Under the pieces are notes generated by a model, which had not been told where the DNA came from, did no database searches, and saw only the letters and a list, made by a program, of their open reading frames with translations. From the NCBI RefSeq assembly GCF_014947265.1, contig NZ_JADCNK010000022.1:1-64000 (forward strand): a DNA stretch of 64,000 nt. The letters run 5' to 3'. Both the position numbers and the translations under genes were made by a program. Below are positions 43,232 to 52,781 of the stretch, piece by piece. The stretch comes from Pedobacter sp014947265 (GTDB taxonomy: Bacteria > Bacteroidota > Bacteroidia > Sphingobacteriales > Sphingobacteriaceae). Positions within the stretch are counted from its first letter, which is position 1. Every line of letters starts with the position of its first letter.

Positions 43232-45046
43232 CTAGTTTATGTTTACTGGTTTACCAATTATTTTTTGTTCACCTCCTGAAGTTTGAGAAATAGTGGCATC
43301 CGAGCACACTACAATTGTCCCCTGCGATTCCAAATTATAAGTTTTACTACCTAAGTTTACTGCAGTTGTTCCAACTGTACCAATATTCACCTTGGCACCT
43401 GGCATTTTACCCGCATTCGCATTAATCTCATCTGTACCCTGAATATTAATCACCTTTCCAACAATATCAATCGTCCCATTACTATTCAGCGTAATGCTAC
43501 TTCCATCTTTGCCGCCTGTACTTAATGTTATTTTGTTGTCAGCCTGCTCAGTAATAAATCCTGGTCCATTTTCAATCTTCACAAAGTTAGCAGCATTGGT
43601 ACCTAGGTTTAGTGCATGGTTCAGGTCATCGAAACTTAAACAACTTCCTTTCCTTGAAGTTAAGCCCTTTGTATTACTATTCTTGAAGCCACTGCTATCG
43701 CCACTTTTGCCATGGTACACGCTGCCCATTACTACAGGTCTGGCCACGTTGCCCTCTTCAAAAGCAACCACCACCTGATCGCCCTTTTCAGGGATGACAT
43801 GGAAACCCCGGTTTTTCCCTGTATCACCACTTCCGGCATTGGGGCTAACAACCCTTAACCATTCAGTTGGGTCGTTGGTTTGGCATTCCCATTTAAATCT
43901 AACCTTAATCCGGCCCTGCCCCTGTGGATCATCATTATCGATTACATCGGCCAGCTGCATATCGGAATGTGGTTTTTCGTAATTTCTTACCATCAAACGT
44001 TCCGTTGTAGCCACTACACCTTCAAAGGTATTGTGGTATTTGCCGGTTCCATCTATATCATGTTTGATTTTGGTGATCAGGAATTTACCCAGACTTTCTG
44101 TAGAGAAGCTAAGTTCTTTACGCAGGCTCATCATAATTTCGGCAAGGGTACCAATACCAAGTTCTGCATTGTCACCACTGGCATTAACTTTAAGCAATTC
44201 GCTGATGTGGGCCTTTTCTTCGTTTTCTACATGGCTTTTAATGTCGCTACTATTGTCAACCCTGATTAATGAAGGCTGGTTAAAGGTTTTGCTGTACATC
44301 GAATTGGAGGCGTTAATGGCATGCGCCAAATCTGGATTTCCGTCTGCTTTCCCTGTACTCTCGCTCTGCAGCATTTCATCCTGCTTAGGGTTATAAGCAA
44401 AACGTTTATATTTTATCGGCGAAACTTCCATGGCGTATTGCAAGTTTTGCACATCGCGGCCATAAAATAAGGCCACTTCTTTTTGCTCATCGGGTTTACC
44501 AAAGTTGAGTTGTTTACCATCGTAAAAAAACCATTCGTGGTATTCGCCAGATAAACGGTTGAGAAAATCGAAATCGCTTTCGCGGTACTGGATCAGATAA
44601 TCGATGGGCGATTTTCTTGAGGCATTGGCTACTATAGTCAGGTCATTTGCCGGGGTATCTTTGGTAGCCAGTTTTACTATGGTATCTAAATCTTTATCCA
44701 AATAGGATCCTAAATCGGGTCCACGGTCTATCAATACAGTTGGACTATAGCCACTTACAATTAAAACACCGTGATAGCCGTGGCTTTGTGCCAATTCAAC
44801 CCGGGTAACCAGGCCGGCAAAGTGCTGCATTTTTTCTGGCGTGTAGCCAAAAGAAGCGGTTAAAGTTTTACCTACAAAATCTCGACTGTCGTCTAAACTG
44901 ACCAATCCGGGCGCACCCATTTGATCGTGATTAAACCGCAGCTCGAAATAATGGTGATCATTAAAAGCTTGCTGTAGGGAAAAGGAGGCAAAATGAAGAA
45001 TGGCTTTGTCTTCTATATTGATTTCGGAGATTAATTTATTTTCCAT
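43232..45046 (-). CDS. vgrG: T6SS spike protein VgrG (TssI)
   Basis: This 604-residue protein has the gp27-like part (1-about 330), the gp5 OB-fold (about 370-450, DNDDPQGQGRIKVRFKWECQ and EKGDQVVVAFEEGNVARPVV), then a beta-helix with repeated GTxDIVGKVINIQG-like turns ending IIGKPVNIN. It forms the tip of the T6SS tube and carries effectors outward. It is downstream of Tae4 and upstream of the adaptor. No extra catalytic domain is fused at the end. Confidence 0.96.
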   Translation of the reverse strand: MENKLISEINIEDKAILHFASFSLQQAFNDHHYFELRFNHDQMGAPGLVSLDDSRDFVGKTLTASFGYTPEKMQHFAGLVTRVELAQSHGYHGVLIVSGYSPTVLIDRGPDLGSYLDKDLDTIVKLATKDTPANDLTIVANASRKSPIDYLIQYRESDFDFLNRLSGEYHEWFFYDGKQLNFGKPDEQKEVALFYGRDVQNLQYAMEVSPIKYKRFAYNPKQDEMLQSESTGKADGNPDLAHAINASNSMYSKTFNQPSLIRVDNSSDIKSHVENEEKAHISELLKVNASGDNAELGIGTLAEIMMSLRKELSFSTESLGKFLITKIKHDIDGTGKYHNTFEGVVATTERLMVRNYEKPHSDMQLADVIDNDDPQGQGRIKVRFKWECQTNDPTEWLRVVSPNAGSGDTGKNRGFHVIPEKGDQVVVAFEEGNVARPVVMGSVYHGKSGDSSGFKNSNTKGLTSRKGSCLSFDDLNHALNLGTNAANFVKIENGPGFITEQADNKITLSTGGKDGSSITLNSNGTIDIVGKVINIQGTDEINANAGKMPGAKVNIGTVGTTAVNLGSKTYNLESQGTIVVCSDATISQTSGGEQKIIGKPVNIN

Positions 45047-45067
45047 AGTAGTTATTTTAATATTGCA

Positions 45068-45652
45068 TTAACATTCCCAAAGGTATATTTCTGAGGTCCG
45101 GGGGTCCAGAAAATAATCCTGATACAAACATTTATAACCATCCCATAAGGTAAAGTGGCCTGTTGCATCACTAAATTTGGTTTTAAAACATATAATGCCG
45201 GTTTTGTTGCTAATCTTATCTGTAAAATCGCGTATCTCTGACTGCGCAAAAAATTTGCCTGATTTTAAAATAAGTGAGTGGTTACTTTTATTGTATTTAT
45301 GGTTCAGATAATCGAAAAATTCGGACACACGGAAGCAATAGCGTTTTTGATCGGCGCCTGCAATAGTTTCGAATTTCTTGGTAAACGCATACCGTTTAGG
45401 AATTACATGTACCTTTACTTTTTCCTGGGCCTGAAATGCTTGTTTTGTGGTATATTTCCAGCTTGGGGTATTTAGGGTAAAAATATTATTATCAACACCC
45501 AAATAATTAAATGCCCTGCTCATTCTAACCACACAGGTATTGGTAATGTAGGCTGCATTAACAGCACCACCAATAGTTGCTTTAACCAGGTCGCTACTTG
45601 TTGTAGGGTAATTGGTTCTTAAATCGTTAAAAGCTGGCAAAGAAAGTGGCAT
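45068..45652 (-). CDS. tae4: T6SS amidase effector Tae4
   Basis: This 194-residue protein fits the Tae4 peptidoglycan amidase family. The catalytic Cys40 lies in NTCVVRMSRAFNYLG and the catalytic His166 in GHFTLWDG. Tae4 cuts the peptide cross-link in the periplasm of target cells. There is no signal peptide, as expected for a T6SS cargo. The lipoprotein gene 1 bp upstream is its likely immunity partner, and vgrG follows by 21 bp. Confidence 0.93.
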   Translation of the reverse strand: MPLSLPAFNDLRTNYPTTSSDLVKATIGGAVNAAYITNTCVVRMSRAFNYLGVDNNIFTLNTPSWKYTTKQAFQAQEKVKVHVIPKRYAFTKKFETIAGADQKRYCFRVSEFFDYLNHKYNKSNHSLILKSGKFFAQSEIRDFTDKISNKTGIICFKTKFSDATGHFTLWDGYKCLYQDYFLDPRTSEIYLWEC

Positions 45653-45653
45653 A

Positions 45654-46196
45654 TTATTTTCTGGTCAAAAGTGAATCAAGGTATTTGTTGCCAATGAATG
45701 ATGCATTTTCCAATGCGTAGAGAAACACATCTTTATCTCCTGATGAAACAGGTGATTTAGATTTGTCAAGAAAAACTATCAAGGTATCGTTTGGGTGTTT
45801 AACGTATTTCATATCGTTCATGGCCATATATTTTAGGCTATCTCCAGCTTTTAGCCTGCCTTTAAAAGATTTCAATATTTTAGCGCTAAAAATCTTTTCC
45901 GAATTGTAAACAGAATCGACGGTGGTTACATTTACCAAAACGATGTGCAAGGCTTGCTGTTTAAGATTCTGTATTAATGATTTTGGTGGATCCTGATATT
46001 TTTCTTCTGCCAACGGCAGATTTTTATCTACTATTGACGATGAATCTTTAGTAGCAACGGTAGATGAAAGATTTTTGCTTTTATTTTGCTTACATGCCGC
46101 AAAAGCAATACATAAAAATGTTAATAGTATGATGCAGGCATATTTTCTGCTATATGCCGATTCAACTTTACCTGTTCCAGAAAGTCTGTTTTGCAT
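45654..46196 (-). CDS. Lipoprotein, candidate Tae4 immunity protein
   Basis: This 180-residue protein has a long signal peptide ending with the lipobox AFAAC (Cys about 34), so it is anchored in the periplasm. The rest is polar with a beta/alpha pattern (LHIVLVNVTTVDSVYNSE). It is not clearly similar to the classical Tai4 family. Position 1 bp before the tae4 start and periplasmic location fit an immunity protein blocking the amidase. The family assignment is open. Confidence 0.75.
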   Translation of the reverse strand: MQNRLSGTGKVESAYSRKYACIILLTFLCIAFAACKQNKSKNLSSTVATKDSSSIVDKNLPLAEEKYQDPPKSLIQNLKQQALHIVLVNVTTVDSVYNSEKIFSAKILKSFKGRLKAGDSLKYMAMNDMKYVKHPNDTLIVFLDKSKSPVSSGDKDVFLYALENASFIGNKYLDSLLTRK

Positions 46197-46324
46197 GAAG
46201 AGGTTATTTAAAAATTTCTAATGGTTAAGAAGGTGTTTTGGTTTTATTTCCCTTCTTCTTGTGAGCGTAGTATAAAATCAGGCTGGGCATTAGCTTGTTA
46301 GCTATTGCCCAACCTATACAAATA

Positions 46325-46720
46325 CTATGCTTTTGGCCAATCGTTTTCGTGTTCTGCATTGCCCAGTTTTAATTTACGGGCAGATACTACGAAACTTAAA
46401 GTCATCGGGGTATTGTCGTTTACCGCAATACCTTCGTTATACTGGATGATGTAACCATCTTCGAAAGACAATTCTTTCATTTTTGAATCTTCTTCGCCTT
46501 TTTTGAAGACCAATGTTCCGGAAAGTGGCTTGTATTGGTTGTTAACCATTGATTCGATTACTGAAGTATCTTCAGTTGATTCGATTTCGATGTGGATGGT
46601 ACCACCATAAACACCTGATGATGGACGGCCTTTTGCGTCAACATCTCTATTTAATGAAAAGTTGCACTGTAGTACATCAAATTCTTTTGATCCTAAGTTT
46701 AAACGGGTTTTGAATGCCAT
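46325..46720 (-). CDS. tssD: T6SS tube protein TssD (Hcp), copy 2
   Basis: This 131-residue TssD has MAFKTRLNLGSKEFDVLQCN at the start and MTLSFVVSARKLKLGNAEHE at the end. It stacks as hexameric rings to form the T6SS tube and can carry cargo in its lumen. It is about 75% identical by eye to the copy 197 bp upstream. No tssB/C sheath genes are in the window. This copy is 129 bp from the lipoprotein gene, so it may be tied to the Tae4 set. Confidence 0.96.
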   Translation of the reverse strand: MAFKTRLNLGSKEFDVLQCNFSLNRDVDAKGRPSSGVYGGTIHIEIESTEDTSVIESMVNNQYKPLSGTLVFKKGEEDSKMKELSFEDGYIIQYNEGIAVNDNTPMTLSFVVSARKLKLGNAEHENDWPKA

Positions 46721-46776
46721 TGTTGTAAAGTTTTAATGTTTTTGAAAAATGAATGAATTGCGGTTGCGGTTCAGGG

Positions 46777-46900
46777 GGCTTGGCGCATGGCGGTTGGCGT
46801 TTAAATGCCTTAAGCCCTAAAACTTACACCTTCTACCTAACTAAGCATTGGGCTTGGCGTGTGGCGGTTGGCGTTTTAAACCTTACACCTTCAACCTTTC
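46777..46900. repeat. Two short tandem repeats between tssD copies
   Basis: gggcttggcgcatggcggtt at 46777 and gggcttggcgtgtggcggtt at 46850, each followed by ggcgttt(t)aaa and ttacaccttc. Only two units occur, so it is not an array with spacers. Low-complexity intergenic repeat. Confidence 0.7.
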
Positions 46901-46916
46901 TACCCTCAACCTTAGA

Positions 46917-47312
46917 CTAAGCTTTTGGCCAATCGTTAACATGCTCTGCGCTTCCTAATTTAAGCTTGCGGGCAGAAATCTGGAACTTAAGCGTCATCGG
47001 GTGATCGCCAACAATGTTGATTCCTTCGGAATATTTAACAATGTAACCGTCTTCGAAGTTAACTTCTTTCATTTTGGCATCTTCCTCGGATTTTTTGATC
47101 AGAAGGGTTCCTGTAATAGGTTTGTACTGGTTGTTTACCATCGCCTCGATTATTGAGGTGTCTTCGGTTGATTCGATCTCAATGTCGATGGTACCGCCGT
47201 AAACTCCGGAAGAAGGTCTTCCTTTAGCATCTACATCACGGTTTAACGCATAGGCACAGTGAAGCACATCGTACTCCTTGCCTGAAAAGTTTAATCTAGC
47301 TTTGAAAGCCAT
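46917..47312 (-). CDS. tssD: T6SS tube protein TssD (Hcp), copy 1
   Basis: This 131-residue TssD starts MAFKARLNFSGKEYDVLHCA and ends MTLKFQISARKLKLGSAEHV. It is similar in every region to copy 2 but differs mainly in the loops (KITGTLLIKKSEE against LSGTLVFKKGEE), as expected for tube proteins adapted to different effectors. It is the first gene of the leftward T6SS operon; a large repeat block lies upstream. Confidence 0.96.
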   Translation of the reverse strand: MAFKARLNFSGKEYDVLHCAYALNRDVDAKGRPSSGVYGGTIDIEIESTEDTSIIEAMVNNQYKPITGTLLIKKSEEDAKMKEVNFEDGYIVKYSEGINIVGDHPMTLKFQISARKLKLGSAEHVNDWPKA

Positions 47313-47661
47313 AAGTTTAAAATTTAAAAGGTTAAAAATTTGGTTAAGGTTGCTGCAGCTACCGCTTTTCCTAAACCAAATATCAGGCCAACAAATGCAC
47401 TATACCGTTGATTAACAACCAATAACTCTTAAATAAAAGGACGAAAATCGCACTAAAATCAGCTTAAAACCATGCTGGAACTAACATTTTAGGTTTTTAA
47501 TAAATGTGGAAAAATTATCTGCCATGAAGTTACAGGCATACAATTAGGTAAGAAATAAGTATAAAAATACATACAAAATTTAGGCGGCAGGTGTTAACTA
47601 AATCCCATAGCCGCGAACATGCTTCGATTTTTTCTAAGCCTTTGAAAATTTAGTTCATTCA

Positions 47662-47918
47662 TCTTTTTTAGAAAAGCAAAGCCTCTGGCTCTTTTTTATG
47701 TCAGTCCCGCCACATGCTCATACGCCTGCAGGCCTTAGGCGCATGGCTGGTATCCGCTGTGTCGGGTTTAGAAATTGAGTTTAATGCACAGCTTTAAGTT
47801 AGCTAAACCCGGTAGCAGCGAACACGAAGCCGATTTTTTCTATCGGGTGAGTAAAGCGGATAACGGGACTTTCGGAACCAATTGAAACAGAACCCTGATT
47901 TTCAAAGTGTAAAAATGA
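47662..47918. repeat. 257-bp direct repeat, unit 1
   Basis: tcttttttagaaaagcaaag at its start and attttcaaagtgtaaaaatg at its end. It matches unit 2 at a 344-bp offset with about 9 differences (about 97% identity). ggtatccgct and agcggataac inside are inverted and could fold together. Confidence 0.9.
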
Positions 47919-48005
47919 ATTTGGATCTTGAGCGGTAAGATTAAACATATGTTTTAGGGTTTAGGGAAAATGCCCTGCTGCTATCAGCGTTTAAAAATTG
48001 AGTTC

Positions 48006-48262
48006 TCTTTTTTAGAAAAGCAAAGCCTCTGGCTCCTTTTTATATCAGTCCCGCCACATGCTCATACACCTGCAGGCCTTAGGCGCATGGCCGGTATCCG
48101 CTATGTCGGGTTTAGAAATTGAGTTTAATGCACAGCTTTAAGTTAACTAAACCCGGTAGCAGCGAACACGAACCCGATTTTTTCTATCGGGTGAGTAAAG
48201 CGGATAACGGGACTTTCGGAACCAATTGAAACAGAACCCTGATTTTCAAAATGTAAAAATGA
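48006..48262. repeat. 257-bp direct repeat, unit 2
   Basis: Second unit of the pair, with the differences atatcag for atgtcag, catacac for catacgc, and aaatgt for aagtgt among others. The spacer between units is 87 bp of unrelated sequence, and the upstream part of unit 1 shows weak similarity to it. Confidence 0.9.
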
Positions 48263-48470
48263 GACTTGGAGAGGTTGATATGAGATTTGAAACCTAAAAG
48301 CCGGTTGACAGCCATTATCCTTTAATGTAAAGAGGCTGTATCATAAATTTTATTCAATCGAATTGTCACGTCAAGCTCAGCCTGTACTGAAGAAGTATCG
48401 AAACGCCTTGTGAGGCATTTAAAACAGGCCCTTCGACAAGCTACCATTGACAGATTCCAATAAAAAAAAT

Positions 48471-48565
48471 CGTCATTGCGAGGAACGAAGCAATCTTAAT
48501 GCGCACGCTAGTAGCGATCGTTGTAAGATTGCTTCGTCGGCTGAAAAAGCCTTCTCGCAATGACG
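48471..48565. repeat. Palindromic repeat, type C (cgtcattgcgag)
   Basis: cgtcattgcgaggaacgaag at the left, ctcgcaatgacg at the right, and gaagcaatctta against taagattgcttc inside. It forms a long hairpin. A partial copy is at 56391-56469. Confidence 0.8.
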
Positions 48566-48668
48566 ATTCCTCACAGTCTACAGCTCGTTAAAATTCTTCT
48601 GTCCATTAATATTAATTTTTATAAAATAAATTATCCCTCAGGATGACAATTCTATATTGATGAGACAA

Positions 48669-50111
48669 CTAACCCTCTTGTTCTTTTTTATTAATCAAAA
48701 AGTATACAGGCACCCCCAGCAAAACAATTATTAGTCCCGGCCAGGTATATTGTTGTTTATAAATTAAAAGCAAAATGCAAAATGCTGCACCGATTAATAA
48801 GTAAATAATTGGCGTAACCGGATATAACCAGGTTTTGTAAGGTCTTTCTAAACCAGGTTGTTTTATTCTTAAATAAATAACACCAAAAACAGTAATCATA
48901 TAAAAGAGCACAATAACAAAGGAGATCATATCTAAAAGATTACCATATTGCCCACTCAAACATAAAGCAGATGCCCAAATGCCCTGCATCCAAAGTGATC
49001 TTTCAGGAACACCGTTTTTATTGTTTTTAAGTGCTGCTTTAAAAAACATTCCATCTTTAGCCATGGTTTGAAACACCCTCGCCCCTGCTAATACAATTCC
49101 ATTAACACAACCGAAAGTAGAAATCATTACCAGCAAAGCAATTATGATTGTGCCAGCCCCACTACCAAAAATTTGTTCTGATGCTGCAACAGCAACCCGA
49201 TCATTTAAGGCAAAAGCAATACTATCTCTGTTTAAGGTATTGAGATAGATAAAATTAACCAATAAATAAAGGATCATTACCGCTGAGGTACCTAAAACCA
49301 TAGAACGCACTACATTTTTTTTAGGGTTTTCGATTTCTCCTGAAACAAAAGTTACGTTTTCCCAGGCAACGCTCGAAAATACAGAACCTACCATTGCAGC
49401 TGCAATTCCGCCCATTATGGTCATTCCGGAGATAGATTCCCATCCCGATTTTAGAAAATTGCCGCTGGGATCTGTTTTAAGATTATTGAAAGCGTTCCAG
49501 CCAAAGCTCATGTTTCCTGTCCAAAAACTGCTTTTCACCAAAAGAAAGCCTAAAATAATTAAGCCAATTAAAGCGACAATTTTAGAACCTGTAAAAATAT
49601 TCTGCAAAATTTTGCCTCCCTCAACACCTTTTGTATTGATATAAGTTAAAAGCAGAATTACTCCGATAGCCAAAATCTGAATCCAGGTAATTTTATAACC
49701 GCCGCTTTGGAAAATTGGAGCAGCATCGTTTAATGCAGGGATGAGGTAAGCCGTAAATTTACCAAAAGCAACAGCAACAGCCGCTATAGTTCCGGTTTGA
49801 ATTACAGTAAACAAGCCCCAGCCATAAAGAAACCCCATCATTTTACCAAAAATCTCTTTCAGATAGGTGTATTGCCCACCCGCCTTTGGAAACATGGAAG
49901 AAAGTTCTCCATAAGAAATTGCGGCTGCAACTGTCATTACGCCCGTGATTATCCAGACTACAATTAGCCAATAACCAGAACCTAAGTTCCTCATGATATC
50001 GGCACTAACAATAAAGATACCGCTTCCGATCATTGAACCCATTACTAACATTGTGGCATCAAAAAGGCTTAACTTTCTTTTAGAAGGTGCGTCTTCTTTT
50101 TCAATTTTCAT
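48669..50111 (-). CDS. APC-family amino-acid permease
   Basis: This 480-residue protein has 12 predicted helices. The unwound first helix motif GSMIGSGIFIVSADI matches the APC substrate site, and VMGSVFSSVAWENVTFVSGE the sixth helix. The lysine-rich start (MKIEKEDAPSKRKLS) is cytoplasmic. The relatives exchange or import amino acids. Its substrate cannot be read. It has no neighbour in the same operon. Confidence 0.9.
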   Translation of the reverse strand: MKIEKEDAPSKRKLSLFDATMLVMGSMIGSGIFIVSADIMRNLGSGYWLIVVWIITGVMTVAAAISYGELSSMFPKAGGQYTYLKEIFGKMMGFLYGWGLFTVIQTGTIAAVAVAFGKFTAYLIPALNDAAPIFQSGGYKITWIQILAIGVILLLTYINTKGVEGGKILQNIFTGSKIVALIGLIILGFLLVKSSFWTGNMSFGWNAFNNLKTDPSGNFLKSGWESISGMTIMGGIAAAMVGSVFSSVAWENVTFVSGEIENPKKNVVRSMVLGTSAVMILYLLVNFIYLNTLNRDSIAFALNDRVAVAASEQIFGSGAGTIIIALLVMISTFGCVNGIVLAGARVFQTMAKDGMFFKAALKNNKNGVPERSLWMQGIWASALCLSGQYGNLLDMISFVIVLFYMITVFGVIYLRIKQPGLERPYKTWLYPVTPIIYLLIGAAFCILLLIYKQQYTWPGLIIVLLGVPVYFLINKKEQEG

Positions 50112-50419
50112 TTTTTAGTTTGGTTTAGTTTGTGGCTAATTTATTTAAAAAAAAGAAATTGTAGGATATTATTTTATGATGACAAAATTTTATTCGCAGG
50201 TGCTGTAAAATTTTAACCACAAAAATATTTTGTTATCTTGCTAGAGTAGAGTTTGGAGCAGAGCGCTTAGCGCGAGGCGTTTGGAGACAATTAACCAGTT
50301 AACCCAATTACAAAATGACCAGGTATCAATAACCAATCAGCAATGACCATTGAACTAATGACTAATGAACCATTGAACTAAATAAACAACTAACCAAATA
50401 TAAAAACCAATTATTAACT
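50112..50419. other. 308-bp interval between permease and hppA
   Basis: The divergent interval holds A/T-rich upstream DNA of the permease and repeats of the type aatgaccattgaactaatga near 50340 and aatgaaccattgaac near 50365; a similar motif (aatgaaccaatgacaaatga) is at 61352. No gene is seen. Confidence 0.6.
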
Positions 50420-52666
50420 ATGGAATTTTTACAAAACAATTTAATTTACTGTATCCCGGCGCTGGGCCTTGTTGGGATTATAGTTATGATGATTAAAAGC
50501 GCCTGGGTAAACAAGCAGGATGCGGGTGATCAAAACATGCAGGAACTTGCGGGCTACATAGCTGATGGCGCTATGGCCTTTTTAAAAGCTGAATGGAGGG
50601 TATTGAGCATTTTTGCTGTTTTTACCGCTGCACTCCTGGCCTACTCAGGAACCATTACTGAAATAAATGGTATTCCGATGCATTCGAGCTGGATTATCTC
50701 CATTTCTTTCCTAATTGGAGCAGTATTTTCTGCAACTGCAGGTTATATCGGTATGAAATCGGCCACTAAAGCCAATGTACGAACCACGCAGGCCGCCAGA
50801 ACGAGTTTAAAACAAGCCTTAAAAGTATCTTTTACCGGCGGTACGGTAATGGGGTTGGGTGTTGCCGGACTAGCTGTTTTAGGTTTAGGTGGCTTGTTTA
50901 TTATATTTCTTAAGCATTTCAACGTTGTTTCGGTTAACAGTACTGAAATGAAAACTGCAATAGAAGTTTTAACCGGGTTTTCTTTGGGTGCCGAATCTAT
51001 AGCCTTATTTGCCCGTGTTGGCGGTGGTATCTATACCAAAGCTGCTGATGTTGGTGCAGATTTAGTGGGAAAAGTGGAGGCAGGGATTCCTGAAGATGAT
51101 GTGCGCAACCCTGCTACCATTGCCGATAACGTGGGCGATAACGTGGGTGATGTTGCCGGTATGGGTGCTGACTTATTCGGCTCGTACGTAGCCACTATTC
51201 TGGCTACAATGGTTTTAGGGCAGGAGATTGATGTAAAAGATAATTTTGGAGGAATGTCTCCTATCCTTCTACCCATGGTAATCTGTGGAATGGGCATTAT
51301 ATTTTCAATCATCGGAACCTGGTTTGTCACCATTAAAGATGATAAATCAAATGTTCAAAATGCGTTGAACCTGGGTAACTGGTCTTCAATTGTGATTACA
51401 GCCGTAGCTTCATTCTTTATTGTGAAATGGATGCTGCCTGAAACGCTTAAACTTCGTGGATATGAATTCTCGAGCATCAATGTATTTTATGCCATTATGG
51501 TGGGTTTGGTAGTGGGTACGATTATGAGTATCGTAACCGAATATTTCACCGCAATGGGCAAAGGACCTGTAAATTCGATTATCCAACAATCGTCTACAGG
51601 GCATGCCACCAATATTATTGCGGGTTTAGCCGTTGGGATGAAATCTACCGTGATCCCTATCCTGGTATTGGCAGGTGGAATTATGGCTTCTTATCACTTT
51701 GCTGGTTTATACGGTGTAGCTATTGCTGCAGCCGGAATGATGGCAACCACAGCCATGCAACTGGCAATAGATGCTTTCGGACCGATTGCGGATAATGCCG
51801 GAGGCATTGCCGAAATGAGCCAGTTACCTCCCGAAGTTCGCGAACGTACCGATAATTTAGACGCTGTGGGTAACACCACCGCCGCAACAGGTAAAGGTTT
51901 TGCCATTGCATCAGCTGCTTTAACCTCTCTGGCTTTATTTGCTGCCTTTGTTGGCATTGCAGGCATCTCTGCAATTGATATCTATAAAGCACCTGTTCTG
52001 GCAGGTTTATTTGTTGGCGGAATGATCCCTTTTATTTTCTCTGCTTTATGTATTCAGGCGGTTGGTAAAGCCGCGATGGATATGGTGCAGGAAGTGCGTC
52101 GCCAGTTTAGGGAAATCCCAGGTATTATGGAATACAAAGCTAAACCTGAATACGAAAAGTGTGTGGCCATTTCTACCAAAGCCTCTATCCGTGAAATGAT
52201 GATGCCTGGTGCTATTGCTTTAATCACCCCCGTAATTGTGGGCTTTACCTTTGGACCAGAAGTTTTAGGCGGTTTATTGGCCGGTGTTACCGTAACTGGT
52301 GTATTGATGGGAATTTTCCAGAGCAATGCCGGTGGTGCATGGGATAATGCTAAAAAATCTTTCGAACAAGGTGTAATGATTAATGGCGAGATGCACTATA
52401 AAAAATCAGAACCACATAAAGCTTCTGTAACCGGAGATACTGTTGGTGATCCTTTTAAAGATACTTCAGGCCCTTCAATGAACATTTTGATCAAATTAAT
52501 GTCTATCGTTTCACTAGTTATTGCTCCTTACATCGCAGTTAAGGCAATTGCAGGCGAACACCGTACAGAAGTTCGTAAAGAAATCAGAATTGAGCAAAAA
52601 ACCGATGGTTTAGGCAACATAAAAACCGATACTTTAATCAATACAACCGATACTTTAGCGCATTAG
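50420..52666 (+). CDS. hppA: Membrane-bound ion-translocating pyrophosphatase, K+-dependent type
   Basis: This 748-residue protein has about 16 helices and hydrolyses pyrophosphate to pump H+ or Na+ outward. Pyrophosphate-binding motifs DVGADLVGKVE and DNVGDNVGDVAGMGADLFGS are intact. The site GNTTAATGKGFAI has Ala where K+-independent enzymes have Lys, so it should need K+. H+ or Na+ specificity cannot be decided by eye. The C-terminal tail past residue about 700 is an extra soluble stretch (EIRIEQKTDGLGN). Confidence 0.95.
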   Translation: MEFLQNNLIYCIPALGLVGIIVMMIKSAWVNKQDAGDQNMQELAGYIADGAMAFLKAEWRVLSIFAVFTAALLAYSGTITEINGIPMHSSWIISISFLIGAVFSATAGYIGMKSATKANVRTTQAARTSLKQALKVSFTGGTVMGLGVAGLAVLGLGGLFIIFLKHFNVVSVNSTEMKTAIEVLTGFSLGAESIALFARVGGGIYTKAADVGADLVGKVEAGIPEDDVRNPATIADNVGDNVGDVAGMGADLFGSYVATILATMVLGQEIDVKDNFGGMSPILLPMVICGMGIIFSIIGTWFVTIKDDKSNVQNALNLGNWSSIVITAVASFFIVKWMLPETLKLRGYEFSSINVFYAIMVGLVVGTIMSIVTEYFTAMGKGPVNSIIQQSSTGHATNIIAGLAVGMKSTVIPILVLAGGIMASYHFAGLYGVAIAAAGMMATTAMQLAIDAFGPIADNAGGIAEMSQLPPEVRERTDNLDAVGNTTAATGKGFAIASAALTSLALFAAFVGIAGISAIDIYKAPVLAGLFVGGMIPFIFSALCIQAVGKAAMDMVQEVRRQFREIPGIMEYKAKPEYEKCVAISTKASIREMMMPGAIALITPVIVGFTFGPEVLGGLLAGVTVTGVLMGIFQSNAGGAWDNAKKSFEQGVMINGEMHYKKSEPHKASVTGDTVGDPFKDTSGPSMNILIKLMSIVSLVIAPYIAVKAIAGEHRTEVRKEIRIEQKTDGLGNIKTDTLINTTDTLAH

Positions 52667-52693
52667 TTGTAAAAACCTGGATAGAAAAAGTAT

Positions 52694-52722
52694 AAAAGGG
52701 ATTTTTAACTTAAATCCCTTTT
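52694..52722 (+). terminator. Stem-loop after hppA
   Basis: aaaagggattt, loop, aaatcccttttac: a 10-bp stem about 28 bp after the stop, with a T-run. Confidence 0.75.
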
Positions 52723-52742
52723 ACATTTTCGTAATTTTTATT

Positions 52743-52750
52743 TAGGTTTG
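52743..52750 (+). promoter_or_regulatory. -7 element (TAGGTTTG) for the second APC permease
   Basis: TAGGTTTG matches TAnnTTTG 31 bp before the ATG at 52782. The -33 half is weak (ttttcg near 52723). The leader would be about 25 nt. Confidence 0.5.
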
Positions 52751-52781
52751 GAGCTGAAATAATCTAAACAAAAACTAAAAT

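Larger units (their letters stand above)
47313..48668. other. 1356-bp gene-free block with repeats
   Basis: The interval has no supported gene. It holds a 257-bp direct repeat (47662-47918 and 48006-48262), a palindrome at 48471-48565 and a cgacaagc-type sequence near 48430. It borders the T6SS island and the APC permease. Confidence 0.7.

Noticed and set aside
46777..46900. Short repeats between the tssD genes as a CRISPR array
   Set aside because: Only two units with no regular spacers and no cas genes.
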